Source: Clostridiales bacterium
GTDB lineage: Bacteria > Bacillota > Clostridia > Peptostreptococcales > NVVX01
Assembly (NCBI GenBank): GCA_021129775.1
Contig: JAJOKP010000043.1
Span: 1 to 63,092 of the forward strand
Reading direction: 5' to 3'
Length of the DNA: 63,092 nucleotides
The notes beneath the pieces were generated by a model that did no database searches, was not told the origin of the DNA, and saw only the letters and a program-made list of their open reading frames with translations. The translations under genes and the position numbers were made by a program. Shown piece after piece: positions 35,901 to 44,319 of the stretch (positions within the stretch are counted from its first letter, which is position 1; each line of letters begins with the position of its first letter).

Positions 35901-36504
35901 GCTGATTTTCGAGCTCACGCAATATATCTTGTACTCTAAGTAAATTATCTTTTGTTTTCTTTAATTTTTTCTCCGCAACTTCTTTTCTTATCTTGTATTT
36001 AATTATTCCTGCTGCTTCCTCAAATATTTGTATTCTATCTTCTGGCTTGCTGCTTAATATCTCATCAATTTTCCCTTGTCCAATAATCGAATAGCCTTCT
36101 TTACCAATGCCTGTATCCATTAATAGCTCTCTAATGTCCTTTAACCTGCATGTTGACTTATTTAAGTAATATTCGCTTTCTCCAGACCTGTAAACACGTC
36201 TAGTAATAGTAATTTCACCATAATCAAGCGGTAGTACTCCTAAAGAGTTATCTAAAGTTATCGAAACTTCAGCCATTCCTACAGGTTTTCTAGTTGCAGT
36301 CCCTGAAAAAATTACATCTTCCATTTTACTACCTCTTAGTAATTTAGGGCTTTGTTCACCTAGCACCCATCGAATAGAATCAGAAATATTACTTTTTCCG
36401 CTACCATTTGGTCCAACTACGGCAGTAATCCCTTTTTCAAATTGCATTTCGATTCTTTCTGCAAACGATTTAAATCCCTGTATGTCTATTTGTTTCAGAT
36501 ACAT
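32923..36504 (-). CDS. smc: Chromosome segregation ATPase Smc
   Basis: The core condensin subunit. 1193 residues: N-terminal head with Walker A VVGPNGSGKSNISDSIRWVL (about 32-40), two long coiled coils around a hinge near 510-680 (GIYGVVADILKAPKGYEIAI; INIGGSLTGGSNSKAKMG), and a C-terminal head with the signature LLLLSGGERALTAIALLFAI and Walker B PFCVLDEIEASLDD. Start at ATG 36504 (MYLKQIDIQGFKSFAE) with GAGGTG 8 nt upstream; GTG 36513 is inside that site. rnc-smc-ftsY order is conserved. Confidence 0.98.
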   Translation of the reverse strand: MYLKQIDIQGFKSFAERIEMQFEKGITAVVGPNGSGKSNISDSIRWVLGEQSPKLLRGSKMEDVIFSGTATRKPVGMAEVSITLDNSLGVLPLDYGEITITRRVYRSGESEYYLNKSTCRLKDIRELLMDTGIGKEGYSIIGQGKIDEILSSKPEDRIQIFEEAAGIIKYKIRKEVAEKKLKKTKDNLLRVQDILRELENQLDPLKRQSSKASKYIELKDGLRKIEVNYFASEISVFKKRLVKKQEQIEELRETGKQVLEDKDRFFNELEKMKEELNENEEQFLNSQNNYYKAKNETDKAKGQIDLHKEKIANCDDEKTRLEKEIEMRIQNEQEANVNLNQKLSQLESVCNQLDNLEINLQNEESDFNRSISYNIDKEGEIENDKSDIIDYMNKIADMKSELNGYKTLIKTMDERIAQIDEESEKTQNKLAMISENTDTFTRDLECVQRDLEKLELDLANLCREDNNLGKELRSKEINLVRIRENANKKIANKNILETMEREHDGFYKGVKNILEACRGNKNLGEGIYGVVADILKAPKGYEIAIETALGAAIQNIVSENEEDAKRIIYYMKKNNLGRITVLPLNTILDRYISNDEKKIINKFNSVKTAYDVVEFSAKYNSVFSNLLARVLIVSNLDEGTKVAKALKYKFKIVTMDGDVINIGGSLTGGSNSKAKMGVLSRKRELEDLRVHIISLSSNIGTTQKELHLLKDRRQLMHYKIEKLKTRKQEYIVKEATLKNKVEQSAKEKSQVHESYERLASEILQLTGVKTETQYKLAKIDQEILVYESKISSIQENISKVKEELNNKKVNIDTLRDGITKLKVEKASLIENKKSILVEVDNLQETIRGREELLNTKREEIKLTKSKRFELEKEMEIIKSDIDILVKKSGTLEMEIEELKSQKSSLIVRENNTRELAQSAEKTIFDLQNNEHKLNLSVTKLDIQKQTVTEKLWEEYELTYEQAMDSIEGNINASKTTREIKIIKNELRELGNVNVEAIEEYKSVKERHGFLYTQQRDLCMAQESLKDIIKEMEKIMKRQFKEQFEIIKKNFNEVFLKLFGGGKADLVITEGDNNLSSGVEIVAQPPGKKLQNLLLLSGGERALTAIALLFAILLVKPSPFCVLDEIEASLDDVNVTRFASFLKELSKDTQFIVVTHRKGTMEIADVLYGVTMQEQGISKLVSVRLTDVDNEIAS

Positions 36505-36556
36505 GTTTATCACCTCGAATTACTCAATATTCAAGAACCAATGAAGAATAAATTAA

Positions 36557-37264
36557 TCAACGAACAAATTCTCCTAATGCTTTTTTGGCCGCTTGTTGCT
36601 CAGCCTCTTTTTTACTCTTGCCTGCCCCTCTTCCAAGTACCTTTTCACCTAAAAAAATTTTTACTTGAAAAGTTTTATTATGGTCAGGACCTAATTCTCC
36701 GATAACTTTATATGTTATTTTTTCTTTGGATTTGCTCTGGCATAACTCCTGCAAATGAGTTTTATAATCTTTATTTAATTCTCCCTTAACAGCTAGTTCT
36801 ACATTTTCAACAAAAATTGAAAGAACGAATTTTCTAGCTGCATCAACCCCACCATCAATATACATTGCACCTATCACTGCTTCCATTGCATCTGCTAAAA
36901 TAGATACTCTTTTTCTTCCACCAGATGATTCCTCCCCTTTACCTAGCCTTAAATATTTACCTAAATCAATTTTAAAAGCTCTTTCAGCTAATGATGCTTC
37001 GCAAACAACATTTGCTCTAATCTTCGTAAGTTCACCTTCAGGCAGGTTAGTATATTTATTAAATATGTAGTCACTCACTACCAATCCAAAAATCGAATCT
37101 CCTAAAAATTCTAATCTTTCGTTATATGACATTTTTCTATTTTTGCACTCTTTGGCATAAGAACTATGAGTTAGTGCCTCTTGCAAAAGAAAACTATCTT
37201 TAAATTTATAATCAATAACATCTTGAATCTCGTTTAGTTTTTTAGCACTCATTCTGTCAAACAT
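36557..37264 (-). CDS. rnc: Ribonuclease III
   Basis: Cleaves double-stranded RNA in rRNA and mRNA processing. 235 residues: endonuclease domain with NERLEFLGDSIFGLVVSDYI (metal-binding Glu and Asp), ILADAMEAVIGAMYIDGGVD, and a C-terminal dsRBD (DYKTHLQELCQSKSKEKITY; GRGAGKSKKEAEQQAAKKAL). First gene of the rnc-smc-ftsY run; the acpP gene that often precedes it is not here. Confidence 0.97.
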   Translation of the reverse strand: MFDRMSAKKLNEIQDVIDYKFKDSFLLQEALTHSSYAKECKNRKMSYNERLEFLGDSIFGLVVSDYIFNKYTNLPEGELTKIRANVVCEASLAERAFKIDLGKYLRLGKGEESSGGRKRVSILADAMEAVIGAMYIDGGVDAARKFVLSIFVENVELAVKGELNKDYKTHLQELCQSKSKEKITYKVIGELGPDHNKTFQVKIFLGEKVLGRGAGKSKKEAEQQAAKKALGEFVR

Positions 37265-37338
37265 AGGTTTCTCTCCCTGACTTAATAATTTAACATGATA
37301 TTCCCATAACTATTCTACTATGTTTGGTGACTAATTGC

Positions 37339-37367
37339 AAAAAAAAAAATAGAGATTTGTTCTCTAT
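37339..37367 (-). terminator. Intrinsic terminator after the M23 peptidase gene
   Basis: Minus strand: ATAGAGA-N5-TCTCTAT followed by eleven T (37349-37339). About 105 nt past the M23 stop. The plus-strand side also has TGTTTTTTA, so it can end either strand. Confidence 0.85.
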
Positions 37368-37471
37368 GTTTTTTATTTACTAACAACAATTTGTTCACGC
37401 AAGTGTACTCCTCTACATCATCAGTTTTTGTCCCTGTGATTTCTTTCGATGTACAATGGATTCGCTCGAAA

Positions 37472-38383
37472 CTAATTGTCTAACACTTCTACATAAATTC
37501 GTAACACATCCTCATACGGCAAATCTTTTCCTAAAAACACATCACCAAGCCATATTTCAAAATGCAAATGTTGGGCTCCACTACTACTAAGTATTTTACC
37601 CACTACAGAATTTTTTGTACCACTGTTTCCTATGCCACCGACAATAAATCCTTCTTTTATTGTTTGTCCCACTTTAAGATCAGAAGCAACACTATCAAGA
37701 TGTGCATAACGAGTTATTATACCATTCTGATGCTCTATCCATACTTGCATACCACGTAGCTTGTCCAACTTTTTTTCAGGTGTAATGTCTGCCTCGTGTG
37801 AAATTTTGATGACCTCGTTATACTCTTCTAAGGTCATTTCTTTAAAATCATGATCAACACGTATAACAATACCATCTGCGGCAGCGACAACATTCGTCCC
37901 AAAAGCAAAGCCATAATAATCAATTCCCTCATGAATCCCATTTCTATAAGACCTAGAAGCGTTTGGAAGGCGTCCGCTTGCAGTGGTAACAGATGCGTTT
38001 TCTATTGGAGAATTTAAAAAAGCAAACAATTCTATGGTTTCTTCAACTGCCATCTTATAAAGATCATGAACAATCTTAGCACCTTCCTGCTCCGCATCTG
38101 CAACGTCAACATTTGTGGATACACCTTCTTCTGAAGTTAGTATAACTTCATCTTCTTCACTATGGTTAACTCCCTCTTCAACCTTTGGTAAGTCAGCTAC
38201 CACTTCACCAATGCCTTCCGCTTCAGAATTTTCTAAATTGCTTTGCTCCATTGGCTGATTAATTTTTCTATATGGTGCAGCTGTACTCATCTCTAAATCA
38301 AAGATATCATATATTCCCACTAAAATAAACAAAATAATCACCAAAAAAATAACCACTAAATTTTTTTTACGCACTTCATTCAC
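37472..38383 (-). CDS. Membrane-anchored M23 (LytM-type) peptidase
   Basis: A 303-residue protein with one membrane anchor at about 8-26 (LVVIFLVIILFILVGIYDIF), an acidic linker (about 45-100) and an intact LytM domain: the zinc ligands are in NGIHEGIDYYGFAFGTNVVA (His and Asp), IEHQNGIITRYAHLDSV, and GAQHLHFEIWLGD. It should cleave peptidoglycan cross-links outside the membrane. Sporulation proteins such as SpoIIQ have the same layout, so a role in engulfment is possible, but nothing in the context proves it. Ends with a strong terminator. Confidence 0.88.
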   Translation of the reverse strand: MNEVRKKNLVVIFLVIILFILVGIYDIFDLEMSTAAPYRKINQPMEQSNLENSEAEGIGEVVADLPKVEEGVNHSEEDEVILTSEEGVSTNVDVADAEQEGAKIVHDLYKMAVEETIELFAFLNSPIENASVTTASGRLPNASRSYRNGIHEGIDYYGFAFGTNVVAAADGIVIRVDHDFKEMTLEEYNEVIKISHEADITPEKKLDKLRGMQVWIEHQNGIITRYAHLDSVASDLKVGQTIKEGFIVGGIGNSGTKNSVVGKILSSSGAQHLHFEIWLGDVFLGKDLPYEDVLRIYVEVLDN

Positions 38384-38598
38384 TCCTTTATCTCTGAAAT
38401 ATATAAAATATGTCGAGTTTAGCTAATTAATTATGGGATCACGTTATTTTTAAGTTCATATCAATAAATGCTATAGTCGTCCGTTGCCAAAGCTTTTCTG
38501 TAATTCAAAATGATTTTATCATTCATTACTTACATTTTAACAATAATGATAAGATTTCGCAAGTGCTATTTATGAATAGTAGAGTAGCAAAATATTTC

Positions 38599-38772
38599 TT
38601 AACAAGCATATTTAACTATTTCCATACGTTTTCTAAGCTTTGTTGGTAAGCATTTTATTTTATTATTCTTTGACATGAATCTACTTATTACATCCACAGT
38701 TACACAACTCCTAGTATTAAATAAATTATAATCCTCTTCATAAGCCAGCCCTATTAGTAGTGTCCCAATCAA
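38599..38772 (-). pseudogene. Short fragment resembling the start of a DUF2087 domain
   Basis: A 57-codon minus-strand frame (TTG 38772 to TAA 38599). Its second half, DVISRFMSKNNKIKCLPTKL with RKRMEIVKYA, resembles the opening helices of DUF2087, then stops where the family should go on for another 40 residues. I read it as a truncated remnant; a real small gene is less likely. By-eye similarity only. Confidence 0.4.
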
Positions 38773-38780
38773 CGTTATGC

Positions 38781-39235
38781 CTACTTTGTTTTCATCATTA
38801 AATACTCATTAATTCCTTCAACATAAAAATTCGGCAGTTCCCCCACTACCACGTAACCCATTCTTTCATATAGCCTTTTTGCATCGATGTTAAAATCTCC
38901 TACCATCAAGAAACTTTGTTATAATTTTCACATAGTTTACTTTCAAAGAAATTAATTAGCTCTCTACCGTATCCTTTTTCTCTTTGCTTAGGACATACAA
39001 TAATAAGGTGCAAATAAGGATATTTAGAGAAAGTTCCATCCTGTGAATACCAAATAAAACCTACCACTTGATTCTTCTTTAAAGCTAAATATACTCTGTT
39101 TTTCTCTATTGCTTTTTTTAATATCCTCTGCACATCTGTATTAGGAAAGTACAGCTTTACAATTTCTGAATTTCTGATTAATTCGACTATTTCTTCTAAG
39201 TGCATTTCTTGCCCTTTAATTATTTCTATTCTCAT
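38781..39235 (-). pseudogene. GNAT-family N-acetyltransferase, broken by a frameshift
   Basis: The first frame (from ATG 39235, MRIEIIKGQEMHLEEI) runs through the acetyl-CoA loop PKQREKGYGRELINFFESKL and stops at 38906 after YNKVS. One base out of frame the missing C-terminus follows at once: LMVGDFNIDAKRLYERMGYV then VGELPNFYVEGINEYLMMKT, stopping at TAG 38781. Together they give an ordinary full-length GNAT of about 150 residues, so one base was lost near 38909. Substrate unknown. It overlapped the methyltransferase gene upstream. Confidence 0.85.
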
Positions 39236-39236
39236 T

Positions 39237-39921
39237 TTACATGCTTTCCTTTGTTTTTTCACCTACATAAATAAAATGTTCACACGAAGCCCATGTAATC
39301 GGATTGGTAGACGTTTTGTAAATTATATCAAGCCATTCTTTGTAAGCTTCTTCTGGTAATAGATTTATTTTTTCTTCGCTTTGTGCAACTAATCCTTCAA
39401 CTCCTGTTATTACTTTCTTTTCTAAATCAAACTGGCTCTGGATATTTCTTTATATAGTCAAGCATAGGTGCATATGCAGAAATGAAAGCGACAAAAATTA
39501 AACCACCTGGCTTTAGTTTTTTCATGCATTCTTGTATCACTCTTACTCTATCAGATTCTTCTGTAAAATGATACAGCGGACCCATGCATAAAACAACATC
39601 AAATACTCCCTCCACATCTTCTGAAAGATTTAGCGCATTTCCATGGATAAACTCTTTAATTTCTACACTTGCTTCTTTTGCTTTTTCTTTTCCTAGTTTA
39701 ATATTTTCACTTGATAGATCTAGTAAACTCACTTCATGTCCTTGGTTCGCTAGAAATATTGAATATCTTCCAGGTCCACCTCCAACATCTAAAATTTTAG
39801 ATGAATTATTTATATATTCACTCAAGTACCTCTTTGTAATATGAAACTCTACTTTGTGCCTGTTCAATCTCTCCCACTCATAATTTGCATTCTCATCGTA
39901 AAAATTTTCGACTATGCTCAT
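39237..39921 (-). pseudogene. SAM-dependent methyltransferase (class I), frameshifted and internally deleted
   Basis: The N-terminal frame has a complete SAM site: SSKILDVGGGPGRYSIFLAN, LLDLSSENIKLGKEKAKEAS, VLCMGPLYHFTEESDRV, and stops at 39427 after YIKKYPEPV. In another frame the C-terminus resumes: DLEKKVITGVEGLVAQSEEK and INLLPEEAYKEWLDIIYKTS, ending TAA 39237. In intact relatives some tens of residues separate these two parts, so there was a deletion plus a shift. Non-functional, or at best truncated. The GNAT pseudogene starts 1 nt after its stop, so the pair was once one operon. Confidence 0.8.
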
Positions 39922-40436
39922 ATTATCCCAACTTTCTTTTCTGAATATTGCACATTATATATTAGGTATCAGCACTATTATTTCGCTAATTTTCACAATT
40001 TTCTTTCGTTTTTCTATAATGCAATTACCTTTTTTCATAATATACATTCTTTCTACAGACTACATTATTTCTCCTTCAAATTTTTTCAATTGCTTTGTAA
40101 TTGAATTAGCCTTCTATTTTCAAAAAACAGCCATCGTCCCATGTAATTTGGGCTTTTAATTGTTTAGGTTAACAAGGAGATGGGGTTGTTGTCAACTTTA
40201 TGCTTTAAAGACAGCTCCCCTACTAATCCCTACCCCCCATCAGACTGCGTAAAAAGCTAAGCAACGTTAATATTTATGCATAATAACGTCAATATCTCAA
40301 GATAAACATATTAAAAATTCTAAGACATGAATAATAATTCGCAAAAATTTAGTTGTTGCGCAGTCTGCCATCCCCATTTGCTTACACTAATAGGTATATT
40401 GACATTGTAGAATAGATAACTGACTCCGAATATTAC
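39922..40436. other. Gap with a spaced inverted repeat
   Basis: No supportable gene. CAGACTGCG (40241-40249) and CGCAGTCTG (40359-40367) form a 9-nt inverted repeat 109 nt apart, in flanks CCCCCATCAGACTGCG and CGCAGTCTGCCATCCCCA. This could be the ends of a small non-autonomous element, but the arms are short. A degenerate repeat (AACAAGGAGATGGGGTTGTT) sits at about 40170-40190. Confidence 0.5.
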
Positions 40437-40961
40437 CTATAATTTTTGATTTCCTTGAAGCGAAGCCTTTATCCTTTCTAATATGTATAGGAGGAGTATA
40501 GTAATAGTAATGAATGTAAATAATAGTATCAAATTAAAATATAAGCCTGCACCACCTCTAGGCTCACAAACTCGAAATATCATTATAATGCAAAAGATTA
40601 CAATTGTTGATGTATATGTAATGCATATTGAATTAAACCTATTCTTCAACACATTTTTATATATATTTTTAAATTTAATATTGGGCAGCCCTTTTAATTT
40701 TTTCATATGCCTTTTTATTTCTGACAATATAGCTTTATAATCCCATATCAGAAAGAATATAAAGATTATTTTTAACCTTATTAATAAATGAGTGTAAGCA
40801 AATCTGCCTACTTTAGGGGTATCCATCCCCGACACCATCATATAACTATTTGCAAAGGTTATCAACGCAAATACACCACATATTTCAGCAAAAACACTTT
40901 CTTCATCAGCAAACCAACGATATATGCTCTTTATTTTTTTGGCAGCATTTTCTATAATCAT
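40437..40961 (-). CDS. Hypothetical membrane protein
   Basis: A 174-residue protein I do not recognise. It has about four hydrophobic segments: near 24-44 (FAEICGVFALITFANSYMMV), 60-75 (LLIRLKIIFIFFLIWDY), 113-130 (ICITYTSTIVIFCIIMIF) and 142-160 (FNLILLFTFITITILLLYIL), with a basic loop between the second and third. Short and A+T-rich like its neighbours. It lies alone between recO and the decayed gene pocket; no conserved partner. Confidence 0.65.
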   Translation of the reverse strand: MIIENAAKKIKSIYRWFADEESVFAEICGVFALITFANSYMMVSGMDTPKVGRFAYTHLLIRLKIIFIFFLIWDYKAILSEIKRHMKKLKGLPNIKFKNIYKNVLKNRFNSICITYTSTIVIFCIIMIFRVCEPRGGAGLYFNLILLFTFITITILLLYILERIKASLQGNQKL

Positions 40962-41017
40962 GTTTTCTTCACCTCTACTAAATTGTTTTCTCGACTAGAG
41001 CTTAAATGATTATGGAA

Positions 41018-41764
41018 CTATTCAACCAGTCCCTCAAGAATTTCTAAACTCTTAAATTTGTACACATTGGTATGTTCTAAAATATATCTTTTTGTTATTT
41101 TACTTAAATCCTCATTTAAAAATTGACTAATTTTAAGTTTTGTGATTTTTTTCATATCTGCATTTAATAAATAGTTTGCTAATCTCATTGTGTGCTTTGA
41201 TACATTCACTGCGCATTTATCTTTACCTACACATTGTTCACAAAGCAAGCCACCTTCTCTATGGCTAAATTTATGGGTAATCATTTCTTCATTTCCGCAT
41301 TCTACGCATGAATTAATATTTGGTTTTAGCCCGGAAAATTCTAAAAACTGTAGTTCAAAGGTTCTAACTATGGTGTTTATCTCAATATTTTTTCTTTTTA
41401 ACATATACAGAGTCTTTCCGAGTAAATTAAACAAACTATTATTTGTTTGGTCTTCTGTTATTACCGCTCCTACTAATTCTAATATATATGATGCATACGA
41501 TAGTTTAAAGATATCTTCTCGCAAAGAATAAAAAATTTCTATTGCATCACACTGATTAACTGTATGCATACTTCTACCTTTGAATATTATAAACTCACTA
41601 TAACTAAAAGGTTGAATTCCTGCTTTAAAAGCGCTCTTAGGTCTTCTTGCTCCCTTTGCTATAGCACTTACTTTTCCAAGTTTTCGCGTAAATATTGTGA
41701 TTATACTATCATACTCTGAGTACTTTATACTCTTTATAACGAAGCCTTCTGTTTTAATTTGCAT
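41018..41764 (-). CDS. recO: DNA repair protein RecO
   Basis: Helps load RecA at gaps together with RecR. 248 residues: N-terminal OB fold (IKTEGFVIKSIKYSEYDSII, TIFTRKLGKVSAIAKGARRP), helical C-terminal part with a Cys4 zinc site CVECGNEEM...GGLLCEQC. Typical length. It ends the conserved era-recO pair; the small yqzL gene often found between them is not present. Confidence 0.95.
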   Translation of the reverse strand: MQIKTEGFVIKSIKYSEYDSIITIFTRKLGKVSAIAKGARRPKSAFKAGIQPFSYSEFIIFKGRSMHTVNQCDAIEIFYSLREDIFKLSYASYILELVGAVITEDQTNNSLFNLLGKTLYMLKRKNIEINTIVRTFELQFLEFSGLKPNINSCVECGNEEMITHKFSHREGGLLCEQCVGKDKCAVNVSKHTMRLANYLLNADMKKITKLKISQFLNEDLSKITKRYILEHTNVYKFKSLEILEGLVE

Positions 41765-41844
41765 ATGTTCTCTCCTGCATTCATCGTATGCTCTTCGTAG
41801 CCAAGTGACAGTTGGAGATGGAGACGGAGCATTTTTGTCACATG

Positions 41845-42732
41845 TTATTTATATCCAAGTTCTCTCAGTGTAACAGCATTATTCCGCCAATTTTCTTTGA
41901 TTTTCACCCACAGTTCTAGGTATATTTTTGAACCAAGTAAAGATTCAATGTCAATTCTTGCACTTTTACCTATTCCTTTCAGCTTTCTTCCTTCTTTGCC
42001 AATTATAATGCCTTTATGTGATTTTTTTTCGCAAAAAATTGTTGCATGTATATCAATGATCTCTTTGTCTTTTCTTGCTTTCATTAATGTTACTTCAACA
42101 GCAACTCCATGTGGAATTTCTTGTTCTATATAGTTAAGTACTTTTTCTCTTATAATTTCTCCTACTATTACTCTTTCTGGTTGATCTGTTATCATATCTT
42201 CTGGAAAATACTTTGGTCCTTCTTCGAAGTGCATCAATATTTTATCTACAAGTGACGTTAAATTTAAACCTTCCTTAGCCGATATGCCTACGATTTCTGT
42301 AAAAATACCAGAAGCTAAATACTCTTGATACAATATATTAAATCTTTCTTGTGCCATTAAATCGATTTTGTTCATTACTAAAATAATAGGTGTCTTGATA
42401 ACTTCAAGTTGTTGCATAATAAATCTATCGCCTGGTCCTATTTTACTACTATCGTCAACTACAAATAATATAACGTCAACTTCTCTTAAAGTTTGAATAG
42501 CAGTCTTTACCATAAAATCACCTAGTTTGTGCTTAGGTCTGTGTATTCCAGGTGTATCTAAGAAAATTATTTGTGACTTTTCATCAGTGTAAATGCATTG
42601 TATTCTATTTCTTGTAGTCTGCGTTTTGTCAGAGACAATCGCTATTTTTTCACCAATTAATTTATTCATTAATGTAGATTTTCCTACATTAGGTCTTCCT
42701 ATAATTGAAACAAATCCCGATTTGAACTCCAT
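41845..42732 (-). CDS. era: GTPase Era
   Basis: A 295-residue GTPase that binds 16S rRNA and matures the 30S subunit. Walker A IIGRPNVGKSTLMNKLIGEK, switch DTPGIHRPKHKLGDFMVKTA, NKID site ILVMNKIDLM, and the C-terminal KH domain (KSHKGIIIGKEGRKLKGIGK). Start at ATG 42732 (MEFKSGFVS) after GGAGGGAAG, 1 nt past the cdd stop; the frame extends 9 codons upstream inside cdd. Confidence 0.97.
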   Translation of the reverse strand: MEFKSGFVSIIGRPNVGKSTLMNKLIGEKIAIVSDKTQTTRNRIQCIYTDEKSQIIFLDTPGIHRPKHKLGDFMVKTAIQTLREVDVILFVVDDSSKIGPGDRFIMQQLEVIKTPIILVMNKIDLMAQERFNILYQEYLASGIFTEIVGISAKEGLNLTSLVDKILMHFEEGPKYFPEDMITDQPERVIVGEIIREKVLNYIEQEIPHGVAVEVTLMKARKDKEIIDIHATIFCEKKSHKGIIIGKEGRKLKGIGKSARIDIESLLGSKIYLELWVKIKENWRNNAVTLRELGYK

Positions 42733-42733
42733 T

Positions 42734-43147
42734 TTACTTCCCTCCATTACTACTATCATTCAAATCACTCGGAGCAAAAGAAAATGGAATGATTTCGTCA
42801 AGCGTATATTCTTTGTAGTTAGTTTCTGATGTTGCAACTATAATTTTCATCTCCCTAGCAAATTCAAGAAACACTTGCCTACAAATTCCGCAGGGGAAAG
42901 TAATGCTATTTAAGTCGCCTACTATTGCTATTGCAAGTATTTTTCTCTCTCCTTCTGAAACTGCCTTAAATATTGCAGTTCGCTCAGCACAATTTGTTGC
43001 ACCATAAGAAGCTGACTCTACATTACAACCTGTATATATTTTTCCTGAATCCATTAATACAGCTGCCCCAACAGGAAAGTTAGAATACGGAACATATGCG
43101 TTTTTTCTAGCTTCTATAGCCATATTTATTAATTCTTTCTTATCCAT
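42734..43147 (-). CDS. cdd: Cytidine deaminase
   Basis: A 137-residue zinc enzyme of pyrimidine salvage. Catalytic Cys-Ala-Glu in ATNCAERTAIFKAVS, and the second zinc motif FPCGICRQVFLEFA. Substrate site GCNVESASYG. Its position upstream of era, translationally coupled, is the Firmicute norm. Confidence 0.97.
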   Translation of the reverse strand: MDKKELINMAIEARKNAYVPYSNFPVGAAVLMDSGKIYTGCNVESASYGATNCAERTAIFKAVSEGERKILAIAIVGDLNSITFPCGICRQVFLEFAREMKIIVATSETNYKEYTLDEIIPFSFAPSDLNDSSNGGK

Positions 43148-43170
43148 TTTTCGCCTCCAAAATATTTAGT

Positions 43171-44316
43171 CTACTGAAGCTCAATTTCACCATTTCTAGG
43201 GAATACACAAATCCAAGTTTTTCCTCTGTTAATTTCAAGAATCCTTCCATCAATGTCTTTAAATATATACGGAGAGTGATGCGATTTTCTGCTCCATGTT
43301 ATTGGAATTGCTTTTCCATTCGTTATATATTTTCCTGCCCCACTAGTAATTAAGTTCATATCTCTTCTAAACGCCTCATCGCCCCGAATCTCCCATATAT
43401 CCGTATAAAGAATGAAAATATTTTTGACTGCTAGTTGCTTACCATTATACTCATCAATGTGTGGCTTGCCAAATTGATACCTTAAATATAAATTTGTAAC
43501 TGAATCAAAGTGGAATTCTGGAATATATTCTTTTGAAAAACGAATTGTCACTTTTTCGGCTTTGGTCCCAGTTGGAAACCATTCTTCTTTGCTAAAAACA
43601 AACATGGGTGAATAAGTTTCTTTTAACTTTATGCGATATCCAACAGCATCCCACGCTTTTAGTATTCTTCTGGCATTAGTGTATAAACTATGCTCAAACA
43701 TTCCCCTTTGTCTCTTTCTAGTTGAATCTCTCCAAGATAAAGCTTGCTCTAAATGCGACAAAGAGTTTAAGTTAGCTAGTTTTAGATTCTTTATAGCAGA
43801 TGCAGCTAATGGGCTCACTCCATGATGTACAAATACTGCATCATGATTTAATGCAAAGTCAATAAAATAGTGCCTCGCACTACGTAACGGTCCAATTTTT
43901 TCCGCATCAAATTCTTTAAATAGTGCAATCAATCTAGTTATTTCTCCTTCCGCTAAAGTCTCGTAAATAATATCTGCTTGAGATATTCCGCTTTGCGGAA
44001 GTGCTTTTTTAATGTTATTTATTACTACCGCCACTGGTCTTCTAATTGCAATTTCTTCATCTATCCACAAACCAGTTAACGAGTTGATTTCTTTTCCTGC
44101 TAGACTCTCTATTTCTTTTTCGGCTCCCTCTTCGCCGTCTCCATTAGTTGGTACTCCTTCAACATTTTCTGAGCCAATCAAGGCAATGTTGTTTTCAGCT
44201 TCTATTTTTGTCTTTTCACCACTATCATAAAAAAACTCTTCCTGTTTACATCCCATAATACCAAGCAAAAGTGTAAAAAGAAGCAGTACTAGCAAAACTT
44301 TTTTGACGTGTCCCAC
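43171..44316 (-). CDS. DUF3048 lipoprotein (YerB-like)
   Basis: A 381-residue lipoprotein. Signal peptide with lipobox LLLGIMGC, mature Cys at about residue 23. The body matches the DUF3048/YerB family: RRPVAVVINNIKKALPQSGI, SQADIIYETLAEGEITRLIA, EKIGPLRSARHYFIDFALNH, HHGVSPLAASAI. Function of the family is unknown; often near cell-envelope or division genes. Start is GTG 44316, 9 nt after AAAGGAAG at the end of the DUF502 gene. It sits in the cdd-dgkA interval, which is an addition to the usual order. Confidence 0.88.
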   Translation of the reverse strand: MGHVKKVLLVLLLFTLLLGIMGCKQEEFFYDSGEKTKIEAENNIALIGSENVEGVPTNGDGEEGAEKEIESLAGKEINSLTGLWIDEEIAIRRPVAVVINNIKKALPQSGISQADIIYETLAEGEITRLIALFKEFDAEKIGPLRSARHYFIDFALNHDAVFVHHGVSPLAASAIKNLKLANLNSLSHLEQALSWRDSTRKRQRGMFEHSLYTNARRILKAWDAVGYRIKLKETYSPMFVFSKEEWFPTGTKAEKVTIRFSKEYIPEFHFDSVTNLYLRYQFGKPHIDEYNGKQLAVKNIFILYTDIWEIRGDEAFRRDMNLITSGAGKYITNGKAIPITWSRKSHHSPYIFKDIDGRILEINRGKTWICVFPRNGEIELQ

Positions 44317-44319
44317 TTA

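Noticed and set aside
37472-38383. Naming the M23 peptidase spoIIQ
   Set aside because: Layout fits but the same layout is common in non-sporulation LytM proteins, and the neighbours (rnc, smc) do not decide.
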